Shown: positions 1 to 6,294 of the stretch, in pieces
How positions within the stretch are numbered: position 1 is the stretch's first letter
Layout of the letters: each line of letters starts with the position of its first letter
Origin: Pseudomonadota bacterium
Lineage (GTDB): Bacteria > Pseudomonadota > Alphaproteobacteria > JAAXGF01
Assembly: GCA_022563655.1 (NCBI GenBank)
Contig: JADFMW010000114.1
Location: 1 to 8,699 of the forward strand
DNA length: 8,699 bases
Direction of reading: 5' to 3'
Notes under the pieces: model-generated
Database searches by the model: none
What the model was told of the DNA's origin: nothing
What the model saw: only the letters and a program-made list of their open reading frames with translations
Made by a program: the position numbers and the translations under genes

Positions 1-86
1 CCGACAGGCTGCGTCAACGCGCTTGCCCGATGTGCCGTCGCGCTGCGCACGTTTCCTGGCCTGTCGGCGTCTCTGCCCCGTGACGA

Positions 87-113
87 CCGCATCCTGGTGA
101 GAAATGCGGGCTA
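87..113 (-). repeat. Dispersed palindromic repeat, copy 1 (partly degraded)
   Basis: Read on the minus strand, 27 bases here are identical to 4427-4453: TAGCCCGCAT, then TTCTCACCAGG, then ATGCGG. In this copy the right arm is broken, so the hairpin stem is only 6 bp (CCGCAT 87-92 with ATGCGG 104-109 on the plus strand). The recognisable hicA stub begins a few bases after the outer end of the repeat, at about 120. It therefore looks as if this repeat, or an element ending in it, landed in or was joined to hicA. It may be a REP-like repeat or the terminal inverted repeat of an insertion sequence; I cannot name the family. Confidence 0.75.
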
Positions 114-119
114 GATCGG

Positions 120-200
120 CTCCATCCCCGCAAGGAGATCAACAAGGGCGCGGTGAAGTCGGTACGCCGCTTTCTCGTGGCAGCAGGAGTCAAGCCATGA
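120..200 (+). pseudogene. hicA: HicA toxin, 3' fragment only
   Basis: The frame ending at TGA 198-200 translates from base 123 as HPRKEINKGAVKSVRRFLVA followed by AGVKP-stop. This matches the C-terminal third of HicA mRNA interferases, which typically end HP-K-E-I-x-KG-T/A-hydrophobic-x-S-I-x-x-x-AG. The residues upstream (GLDRL) do not resemble HicA, the frame hits a stop at 81-83, and no start codon with HicA-like sequence exists. The dsRBD-like fold with its catalytic histidine is therefore gone. The stop overlaps an ATG (ATGA at 197-200), the usual hicA-hicB coupling. The toxin must be non-functional unless an intact copy lies elsewhere. Identification rests on about 25 residues plus the adjacent hicB, so it is good but not certain. 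Confidence 0.7.
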
Positions 201-226
201 TGGAGTACAGGCCATGATGGAGTACA
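194..226 (+). repeat. 17-bp tandem duplication at the hicA/hicB junction
   Basis: GCCATGATGGAGTACA occurs at 194-209 and again at 211-226, a 17-bp period. The first copy holds the ancestral hicB start (ATG 197 overlapping the hicA stop). Because 17 is not a multiple of 3, that start now reads only six codons (MMEYRP) and stops at TGA 215-217. That stop overlaps the ATG of the second copy at 214-216, so hicB can still be translated from 214, possibly by re-initiation. Confidence 0.85.
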
Positions 227-552
227 AGGGTTACGTCGGGCGGGTCGAATTCGACGACACGGCGGAGATCTTCCACGGCGAGATCGCGAACCTGCGTGAT
301 GTCATCACCTTCGAGGGTCGCTCCGTCGATGAACTCCGCCAAGCCTTTCGAGACTCGGTGGACGACTACCTAGCTTGGTGCGCGGAGCGCGGCAAGGAAC
401 CGGACAAACCGTTCTCGGGCAAGTTCGTCGTTAGGGTCGCTCCCGAGGTTCACCGTTCCATCAGCACCGCCGCCCAGAGCGCGGGCAAGAGCCTGAACGC
501 ATGGGTGGCGGAACGCCTGGCCGCGGCGACGCGAAAGCGCGGCGCTTCGTAA
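214..552 (+). CDS. hicB: HicB family antitoxin (orphan)
   Basis: This is a 112-aa HicB-type antitoxin. In intact pairs HicB neutralises the HicA mRNA interferase and represses the operon through a C-terminal DNA-binding domain. Residues 1-60 form the HicB partial RNase H-like fold (YKGYVGRVEFDDTAEIFHGE at 4-23, then an acidic/aromatic DDYLAWC segment at 50-56). Residues about 69-105 are an Arc-type ribbon-helix-helix (GKFVVRVAPEVHRSISTAAQ, then SLNAWVAERL). ATG 214 is chosen because the earlier ATG at 197 is put out of frame by the 17-bp duplication; starting one codon later (217) would also fit. The upstream hicA is reduced to a 3' stub, so this is either an orphan antitoxin or one protecting against a toxin elsewhere. 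The reading frame is intact. The family call is strong; current function is inferred. Confidence 0.85.
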   Translation: MMEYKGYVGRVEFDDTAEIFHGEIANLRDVITFEGRSVDELRQAFRDSVDDYLAWCAERGKEPDKPFSGKFVVRVAPEVHRSISTAAQSAGKSLNAWVAERLAAATRKRGAS

Positions 553-593
553 GACAGAGCCGGGCATTCCCTCATAGCTGGACCACGCCCCTC

Positions 594-739
594 GCCGTCG
601 GGCGCCGGCGCCACGTCGTGCGGGTGCGAGCCGCCCGGCACCGCATACACGCGCAACACCGGCTGGCGGCGTGCGCCGCGCCGACTGCTGTGAGCAGTAC
701 GACGACCGTTGCAAGGACTTCCTTCGTGGGCGTGGGCAT
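594..739 (-). pseudogene. Virginiamycin B lyase-like exported protein, 5' remnant
   Basis: On the minus strand an ATG at 739-737 opens a clear signal peptide, MPTPTKEVLATVVVLLTAVG followed by AAHAA. After it the frame is lost at about 661-664. One frame over, the text continues PVLRVYAVPGGSHPHDVAPA then PDG, which matches the start of the beta-propeller of the virginiamycin B lyase/SMP-30-like family (typically VPGGSHPHDVAPAPDG then TVWYTAQ). Homology stops at about 594, giving way to unrelated sequence that runs into the hicB 3' end. It is therefore both frameshifted and truncated to under 50 codons. Members are periplasmic seven-bladed propellers, often of uncertain substrate. It is dead here; the family assignment rests on one strong motif plus the signal peptide. 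Confidence 0.6.
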
Positions 740-914
740 GTGCGATCTGAGCCTGCTCCGAAAACGCCTTCGATCCCATTCGAGATTACCTGAGGATGAA
801 GGCACTGACATCGCGGTTGCCTTGGTAGCCGTCGAGCGTCTCAAAATCTAAGTCTTGAGTGCAAGATAAACACGCCTGCGTACATGTACATGCTCAGACA
901 TCCCCAACACATCA
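740..914. other. Non-coding stretch, nothing recognised
   Basis: I see no convincing gene in this stretch between the virginiamycin-lyase remnant and the protease stop. GC content falls here from the zone 1 level to that of the AT-rich island. A 10-bp palindrome GTACATGTAC lies at 880-889, but nothing shows that it is functional. With the remnant at 594-739, this makes up the whole 553-914 gap between hicB and the protease gene. Confidence 0.5.
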
Positions 915-2150
915 TTAATAGCCCAATCTGATTTGTTCAATATCTATGGAAAAGCTGAATGGCTTAGACCTTTCCTCTGTCCTGATCGTAGCGAATAGGT
1001 TGGCGCCAAATTTGAATACAGTACCATCCGAGCGCCCAAGAGGTTTAAATGTCAGTAGTACCGGGGTTTTATGTCCAGGAGTAAGCAAGGATCCTCGATG
1101 GCGCGAAGCGACAGGCATCGTCTTGATGCCAACACTCTTGGTCACTATCCAAACACCACCTTTTTCGTCAAATAACGTTTTGTTGTAAATTGCTTCTCGA
1201 CGATCAATTTCATCTCTTTGGAATGAAACAGTAATATCTTCTTTATTTATATTTTCAAAAATTAGAGTTAAGATAAGGTATGTTTCGTCTTCCACCGCTT
1301 TAAATGAAATGACTGACGCTCTCAGAAAACTGTTCTCGAACGGAGGGGGTTGACCTGGTGTCGCAACTCTTGAAACTGCTGGCGAGACGTGACCGGCCGC
1401 GGTTGGTTTCTTAGCGCCCTCTAATTGCTTTTTCAGGTCAGCCACAGACGCACTGAGTTTTTCGATTTCTCTGTTCTGACTCCGTCTGTCCGGTATACCA
1501 GCAATTACAAGGTTGAGCCCGGCTAGGAAGTATAATATTTCTCGTGTTGGAAGAATGTATGATTTTCCTGTGATATCGTTTCTCTGAATGATCCCGACGA
1601 CTTCTCCATTGAGATTTAAGGCCGGACCCCCACTGAAACCAGGAAACACATTGGCCGCTATTTCGATATCATCAAATGCATTGAAACCTTGGACCGAAGT
1701 AAAACGCAGTTTAAATCGCTCCACGCGGCCGGCATTAACCTCGTGGCCTATCAACCATAATTGCTCCCCCATCAGAATATTCTCGGAAAATACGAAAGGA
1801 GGTTTGAGCGAAGCAGCCGTAATTTTTAATAGGGCTAGATCGAGATGGCGATTTACATTCACTACACGCGCGCTTCGTCGTGTTTGCTCGTTCCTGAAAT
1901 ATAAACTTATCTCAGTCGGGTTCCTATCCAGAACATGGGCGGCGGTGAGAACGTGCCCATTTCGCGTTATGAGAAACCCAGTCCCTTTTGGCTCGTCATA
2001 GTCGCCGATGAGTACGACCTGGTTTAGGGAACGAAGAATCTCTTGCGGAACACCCGATTCGGACTGAGCACTGGCAGTCTTGCCACCAATCATGGCCAGA
2101 ATTGCCAAGAGCGCCCTAGCCACGTACCGGGTATGTGATATGCGGCGCAT
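915..2150 (-). CDS. Exported trypsin/HtrA-type serine protease, Trypco2-associated
   Basis: This is a secreted serine endopeptidase of 411 aa from ATG 2150. That start is preferred over the in-frame GTG 15 bp upstream because a G-rich stretch (GGGGGG) sits 6 bases before it. A Sec signal peptide ends near TASA at 25-28. The S1-type protease domain spans about 35-215 with the complete triad: His72 (LTAAHVL), Asp104 (HLDLALL) and Ser173 (FPGFSGGPAL). GTGFLITRNGHVLTAAHVL is HtrA-like, but no PDZ domain follows. Residues about 222-249 form a charged coiled coil, then comes a Pro-rich linker. A beta-rich domain at about 272-411 (LILTLIFENINKED, then LTPGHKTPVLLTF) resembles the Ig-like repeats of exported proteins; I do not recognise its family. 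It lies 33 bp downstream of the Trypco2 gene in the same direction. By association it is a candidate effector of a conflict system, but a periplasmic quality-control role is equally open. Confidence 0.85.
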   Translation of the reverse strand: MRRISHTRYVARALLAILAMIGGKTASAQSESGVPQEILRSLNQVVLIGDYDEPKGTGFLITRNGHVLTAAHVLDRNPTEISLYFRNEQTRRSARVVNVNRHLDLALLKITAASLKPPFVFSENILMGEQLWLIGHEVNAGRVERFKLRFTSVQGFNAFDDIEIAANVFPGFSGGPALNLNGEVVGIIQRNDITGKSYILPTREILYFLAGLNLVIAGIPDRRSQNREIEKLSASVADLKKQLEGAKKPTAAGHVSPAVSRVATPGQPPPFENSFLRASVISFKAVEDETYLILTLIFENINKEDITVSFQRDEIDRREAIYNKTLFDEKGGVWIVTKSVGIKTMPVASRHRGSLLTPGHKTPVLLTFKPLGRSDGTVFKFGANLFATIRTEERSKPFSFSIDIEQIRLGY

Positions 2151-2183
2151 GATTGTGCCCCCCACGATACGGGCGAATGCTAG

Positions 2184-2771
2184 CTATGTCGCCAACGACA
2201 TATAGATACGGAGCTTATGCGTAACGAGGTTTTCGCTCTTCAAATCGGAAACCTCAAAAATTAGAAAGCTAATACCGCCCTTCGCACTTCGTTGAACCAT
2301 AAATTCCACTTCGAACACAAAATTCTCCAATTTTAATGCAGGAGGTTTGTGTATTGCGCGACGCAAAGATTCTTTTACCCGCTGGATCGCGCTCACCAAC
2401 CCAAATTTGCTGCCGGACCCAACAAGTGACACGGTTGAGGGGATAAGCACAAGTTTGATCTTATGGGTTGTTCTTCTCTTGCCTCCGACGCCTAACTGTC
2501 CGCCAGCAATCGGCACTTTGATGTTAACGCCGGCCTCGCCTGCTTGCTCCGCAACGATAGTCAACTCGACCTCAACACGGTCGATCTTCAGACGAGGCTC
2601 ACCCGACTCCGTAGCCTGCGCCGTTCGAATTTCATCCTTTATAGCTGCGATGACATCTTCCAGGTCAAAGTCTTGCGATTCCGCATACGTTGGAAGCGAA
2701 CCGCCGATGCAAATGCACACGGCCAAGCACACTCCAAAGACCTGTCGGTCAGCCCAAGCTCTCACGGTCAT
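2184..2771 (-). CDS. Exported double-Trypco2 domain protein
   Basis: This 195-aa protein has a Sec signal peptide (1-30; Arg4 and Arg9, hydrophobic core 11-25, cleavage after TYA). Residues 36-111 match Trypco2, the trypsin-co-occurring domain: helix LEDVIAAIKDEIRTAQ, strand LKIDRVEVELTI, glycine-rich GVNIKVPIAGG, then THKIKLVLIP. Residues 127-194 repeat the pattern (helix AIQRVKESLRRAI, strand LKLENFVFEVEFMV, then GGISFLIFEVSD, then THKLRIYMSL), so I read it as two tandem domains. Trypco domains are described beside trypsin-like proteases in predicted bacterial conflict systems and are thought to couple a sensed signal to the protease; no enzymatic residues are evident. ATG 2771 has a strong purine-rich ribosome site (GGGGGGAGGGGG) 5-10 bases upstream. 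Cys19 is not in a lipobox. It is the first gene of the operon with the protease. The first-domain call is firm, the second moderate. Confidence 0.8.
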   Translation of the reverse strand: MTVRAWADRQVFGVCLAVCICIGGSLPTYAESQDFDLEDVIAAIKDEIRTAQATESGEPRLKIDRVEVELTIVAEQAGEAGVNIKVPIAGGQLGVGGKRRTTHKIKLVLIPSTVSLVGSGSKFGLVSAIQRVKESLRRAIHKPPALKLENFVFEVEFMVQRSAKGGISFLIFEVSDLKSENLVTHKLRIYMSLAT

Positions 2772-2846
2772 TCACCCCCTCCCCCCAACGCCTGAATTAT
2801 CAATGCCCCTATGCAATCTTAACTATGGCACATTGATCAGCGGAGG

Positions 2847-4070
<1,224 letters not shown>

Positions 4071-4109
4071 GGTGCTCTCCGTTGCGGGCGTGCGGTGCTG
4101 ATAATCTTG

Positions 4110-4115
4110 ATTGTA
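4110..4115 (-). promoter_or_regulatory. Possible -10 box of gcdH
   Basis: TACAAT on the minus strand matches the sigma70 -10 consensus at five of six positions and lies about 40 bases before the gcdH start. No good -35 is seen 16-18 bases upstream, so this is tentative. Confidence 0.3.
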
Positions 4116-4225
4116 GCGCCACGCCGCGTACGTGCACACCGAATGTTGGCGTCGCGCAAGGGGCTGGGTACAAGCGCGGGGAAGGTGTAGCCTATGGGCG
4201 TGGGAGCTGAAGCGCGACCGGAGCC

Positions 4226-4429
4226 ATGAAGCCGTCGAAAGAGCCGCTCGGCGAAGACGATGTGATCATCGAGTTCCATCGCGTCGGCGCGTCGGTCAAG
4301 GTGACCGCGATGGAGCCCAGGACGCTGACCGAGGTGTCGATCGTCGGCCCGGCCACTGCCAGCGAGGCGGATCTGACCCAACTCGTGATGCGGAAGCTCG
4401 AGTACGTGCTGGCCAAGAAGCGGGGTTAG
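4226..4429 (+). CDS. Short conserved alphaproteobacterial protein (DUF6898-like)
   Basis: This 67-aa cytoplasmic protein has no signal peptide or membrane segment. Its core (VIIEFHRVGASVKVTAMEPR then TLTEVSIVGPA, residues 13-43) is a beta-rich pattern, followed by a helix ending KLEYVLAKKRG. I associate this with a small family of unknown function common in alphaproteobacteria (DUF6898, from memory). Length and ending look complete. A purine-rich GGAG lies very close to the ATG (two bases away), with GGGAG further upstream. It is divergent from gcdH with about 155 bp between starts. Its TAG stop is formed by the first bases of the palindromic repeat at 4427, so the repeat sits exactly at its 3' end. 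Function is unknown. Confidence 0.75.
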   Translation: MKPSKEPLGEDDVIIEFHRVGASVKVTAMEPRTLTEVSIVGPATASEADLTQLVMRKLEYVLAKKRG

Positions 4430-4457
4430 CCCGCATTTCTCACCAGGATGCGGGCTA
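4427..4457. repeat. Dispersed palindromic repeat, copy 2; likely bidirectional terminator hairpin
   Basis: A perfect 10-bp inverted repeat TAGCCCGCAT (4427-4436) / ATGCGGGCTA (4448-4457) flanks an 11-base loop, TTCTCACCAGG. It lies between two converging genes, supplying the TAG stop of the plus-strand gene and ending 5 bases before the minus-strand cytochrome stop. There is no T-tract on either side, so intrinsic termination would be non-classical. 27 of its 31 bases recur, inverted, at 87-113. Confidence 0.8.
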
Positions 4458-4462
4458 GGGCG

Positions 4463-4855
4463 TCAGGGGGACGTTGCCGAGAGGAACGTCGACAGGTAGT
4501 CGAGGATGACCGCGCGCTCCTCCGGGTCGAGTTCGGGCATGGTCTGCTCCTCGACCATCCAGTCGAGCGTCTCGTCCCAGACGTCGCGGCTCAGGCGCTG
4601 CTGCACCACGAGCCGGATCGAGTGGCACGCCGAACAGGTGTAAAAAACCGCCTCGCGCCCCGGGCCTTCGGGAAGGCCGCCGTAGTCGGCGGTCAGCCCA
4701 GGCCCTGTCGAGGTCCGCCCAGGCCCTGTCGAGGTCCGCCCAGGCCCTGTCGAGGTCCGCTCAGCCGCCGGCGCGGCTGGGGAGGAGAGGGCTCCCCAAC
4801 CGGCCAGGGCGGCCGCGACGATCGCGGCAGCCAGGAACAGACTTAGCCGTTTCAG
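4463..4855 (-). CDS. sorB: Small c-type cytochrome, sulfite dehydrogenase electron acceptor subunit
   Basis: The minus-strand frame ending at TGA 4465-4463 encodes a signal peptide (LKRLSLFLAAAIVAAALAGW, cleavage near PAA), a Thr/Gly/Pro linker with RTSTGPG three times (34-53), and one haem c site, CSACH at 74-78. The tail has DVWDETLDWMVEEQTMPEL, where Met106 is the probable axial ligand. The layout matches the cytochrome subunit of SorAB-type sulfite dehydrogenases, which takes electrons from the molybdenum subunit in the periplasm. Numbering assumes a CTG start at 4855-4853, overlapping the sorA stop as CTGA. No in-frame ATG, GTG or TTG exists in the preceding 35 bases, so the start is either rare CTG or there is a start-codon error. 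It gives 130 aa. It is co-transcribed with and probably translationally coupled to sorA. The haem site makes it a real gene; the start is uncertain. Confidence 0.85.
   Translation of the reverse strand: MKRLSLFLAAAIVAAALAGWGALSSPAAPAAERTSTGPGRTSTGPGRTSTGPGLTADYGGLPEGPGREAVFYTCSACHSIRLVVQQRLSRDVWDETLDWMVEEQTMPELDPEERAVILDYLSTFLSATSP
4696..4758. repeat. Three perfect 21-bp tandem repeats inside the cytochrome gene
   Basis: A 21-bp unit containing CAGGCCCTGTCGAGG repeats three times without change at 4696-4716, 4717-4737 and 4738-4758. The period is a multiple of 3, so on the minus strand it adds the heptapeptide RTSTGPG three times to the linker between the signal peptide and haem domain, keeping frame. 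Perfect identity suggests recent slippage and possible copy-number variation. Confidence 0.95.
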
Positions 4856-6177
4856 GACGCATACACCGAGATTCGATGCATGGAGTTGTTCATGTAGCCC
4901 TTCGGGTTCCAGGCGATGGCGAAAGGCTGCATGCGGCCCTGGTCGTCCGTGGCCCGGGCCCAGATCTCGTAGTAGCCCTCCTGCGGCAGTTGCACCGTCT
5001 GCGAGAACCGCTGCCAGGCGTAGGGGTTGGGCGGCGAATCGAGCTTGGCCTGGATCCAGGTAACGCCGAAGTTAATCGAGAGGTCCAGTGCCTTGACCGT
5101 GTTGTCGCCGGCCCAGGCGTGCCCGTGCACCCGCACCGAACGCTCGCCCTTGGGCAGCTTGATGCCGGTCGCGGGCGAGGTGATCAGCGACTTGACCACC
5201 ATCGACTCGATGAACACCATCTTCTTCGTGTCCACCTTGGCGCCGGCGGCCACCGGGTGCGGGGGCAACCGATAGGCGGCGCCGGTCATCTTCGTCCCGT
5301 CGTGCACCACGTCGCGGAGCTGTATGCGGTTGAACCACTTGTGCGAGAACGAGCCCGGCCACCCCGGAATGTGGAGCCGGAGCGGCGCCCCGTTCATGGG
5401 ATGGATCGGCTCCCCGTTCATGGCGAAGGTGATCAGGTTGTTCGAATCCATCCCCTTCTTGATTGGCACGCCCCTGGAGATCGGCAGCTTGCCGGGTGTG
5501 CCGGAAAGGTGCGTGTCCGACCCGTAATGGGCGGTGTAGATGGCCTGCGTCTTGACGCCGGCGGCCTTGAGCACGTCGGCCAGGCGGACACCGGTCCACT
5601 CGGCGCAGGCGACGGCGCCCAGCGACCACTGGTTGCCCTTGGCCTTGGGCTCGAAAAAGGAGCGCCCGTTGCCGCCGCACTCGATGCAGATCTGGCGGGT
5701 GACCACCTCGAACTTGCTTTTGAGGTCGGCGATCGAGAGTTTCAGCGGGTTGTCGACAAAGCCATCGACGGTCAGCGTCCAGGTGTCGGGGTTCATATCC
5801 TCCGGCGGGATGCCGTTGTTGCGGATGAAGTGCCGCGCGGTCGGCGTCACGTCGTCGTCGAGGTTATGCGCCGGGGTTTCGGCGTTGACCGGGCGGTCGT
5901 TGAGGACAGTCAGCCCTTGCTTGCCCTTGATCTCCATCTCGGTCGCGGCGATGGCCTCGGGAATGAATCCCGACGGCATGTTGCGATGGAACGGGATGGT
6001 GGCTCCGATAAGCGCCCCCATGGTCGCAAGGCCGGCCCCTCCCAGGAACCCGCGCCGGTCCTGGTGCGGGATGCGCCCGAACACCAGCTCGTCGGCGAGC
6101 TCGGGGTCGTGGGCGTAAAGCTCGAAAAGGTCGACTTCCTTCTCGTCGGCGTGGAGTTTCGGATTGTCCTTTGGCAT
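4852..6177 (-). CDS. sorA: Sulfite dehydrogenase, molybdopterin subunit (SorA/SoxC type)
   Basis: This periplasmic enzyme oxidises sulfite to sulfate. At 441 aa it belongs to the sulfite oxidase family. A twin-arginine export signal, DRRGFLGG at 40-47 followed by the hydrophobic run GAGLATMGALIGATIPF, is set unusually far in, behind an acidic N-terminus. The molybdopterin domain spans about 85-305: HFIRNNG at 116-122, the molybdenum ligand Cys167 in ICIECGGNGRSFF, and PMNGAPLRLHIPGWPGSFSHKW at 260-281. A Mo-co dimerisation domain follows at about 315-441. ATG 6177 is preferred over the in-frame ATG 6240 because a GGGGGC ribosome site precedes it and the ECF-like promoter at 6249-6274 would leave the other start nearly leaderless. 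A cytochrome gene overlaps its stop, and sigma/anti-sigma genes lie upstream. SorA versus SoxC is undecided by sequence alone; the cytochrome and absence of other sox genes favour SorA. Confidence 0.88.
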   Translation of the reverse strand: MPKDNPKLHADEKEVDLFELYAHDPELADELVFGRIPHQDRRGFLGGAGLATMGALIGATIPFHRNMPSGFIPEAIAATEMEIKGKQGLTVLNDRPVNAETPAHNLDDDVTPTARHFIRNNGIPPEDMNPDTWTLTVDGFVDNPLKLSIADLKSKFEVVTRQICIECGGNGRSFFEPKAKGNQWSLGAVACAEWTGVRLADVLKAAGVKTQAIYTAHYGSDTHLSGTPGKLPISRGVPIKKGMDSNNLITFAMNGEPIHPMNGAPLRLHIPGWPGSFSHKWFNRIQLRDVVHDGTKMTGAAYRLPPHPVAAGAKVDTKKMVFIESMVVKSLITSPATGIKLPKGERSVRVHGHAWAGDNTVKALDLSINFGVTWIQAKLDSPPNPYAWQRFSQTVQLPQEGYYEIWARATDDQGRMQPFAIAWNPKGYMNNSMHRISVYAS

Positions 6178-6248
6178 GATGCCCCCGTTTGCAGTGCGCC
6201 TGGCGGCGCATACGACCGTCGACGGTGCGCTTACCCCCATATAGAAGA

Positions 6249-6274
6249 AACGGGCGGCCGATCTGAATTATTCC
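6249..6274 (-). promoter_or_regulatory. ECF-type promoter for sorA
   Basis: On the minus strand GGAAT (6274-6270) and CGTT (6252-6249) are separated by exactly 17 bases. This is the layout of many alphaproteobacterial ECF sigma promoters (GGAAC/T -35, CGTT/C -10). It sits just downstream of the anti-sigma stop in an AT-rich gap and about 70 bases before the sorA start. The ECF gene nearby is the obvious candidate regulator; this is inferred. Confidence 0.5.
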
Positions 6275-6294
6275 AATTAAAATTTGTTGCAGCG

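Larger units (their letters stand above)
845..2846. mobile_element. AT-rich inserted island carrying the Trypco2/protease operon
   Basis: Base composition changes sharply. Stretches such as 1200-1260 are strongly AT-rich, while the flanking gcdH and sulfite-dehydrogenase regions are strongly GC-rich, and codon use follows suit (many AAA, ATT and TTT codons here, almost none in gcdH). The right edge coincides almost exactly with the gcdH stop at 2847-2849. The left edge is gradual, at about 845. I found no integrase, tRNA, or direct or inverted repeats at the ends, so the transfer mechanism is unknown. Horizontal acquisition is inferred from composition and the accessory nature of the genes. 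Confidence 0.5.

Noticed and set aside
501..851. Overlapping open frames on both strands after hicB
   Set aside because: No family resemblance except the signal-peptide and propeller fragment reported as a pseudogene; the rest reads as GC-rich noise.
2709..2717. Possible lipoprotein cysteine in the Trypco2 protein signal peptide
   Set aside because: Cys19 is preceded by Leu-Ala-Val, and the lipobox needs Gly, Ala or Ser at -1; a standard signal peptidase I site at TYA fits better.
2772..2846. Sigma70 promoter for the Trypco2 operon
   Set aside because: The minus strand holds AT-rich TTGCAT and GATAAT-like hexamers, but the spacing (about 11) is too short and no better pair was found. A promoter surely lies here, but I cannot place it.
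4696..4758. CRISPR-like array
   Set aside because: Three head-to-tail repeats without spacers, inside a coding frame, are a minisatellite, not a CRISPR.
4448..4846. Plus-strand 132-codon frame with a PPRPCRG repeat
   Set aside because: The repeat is the complement of the 21-bp triplicate in the cytochrome gene; the CSACH cytochrome on the other strand explains the DNA.
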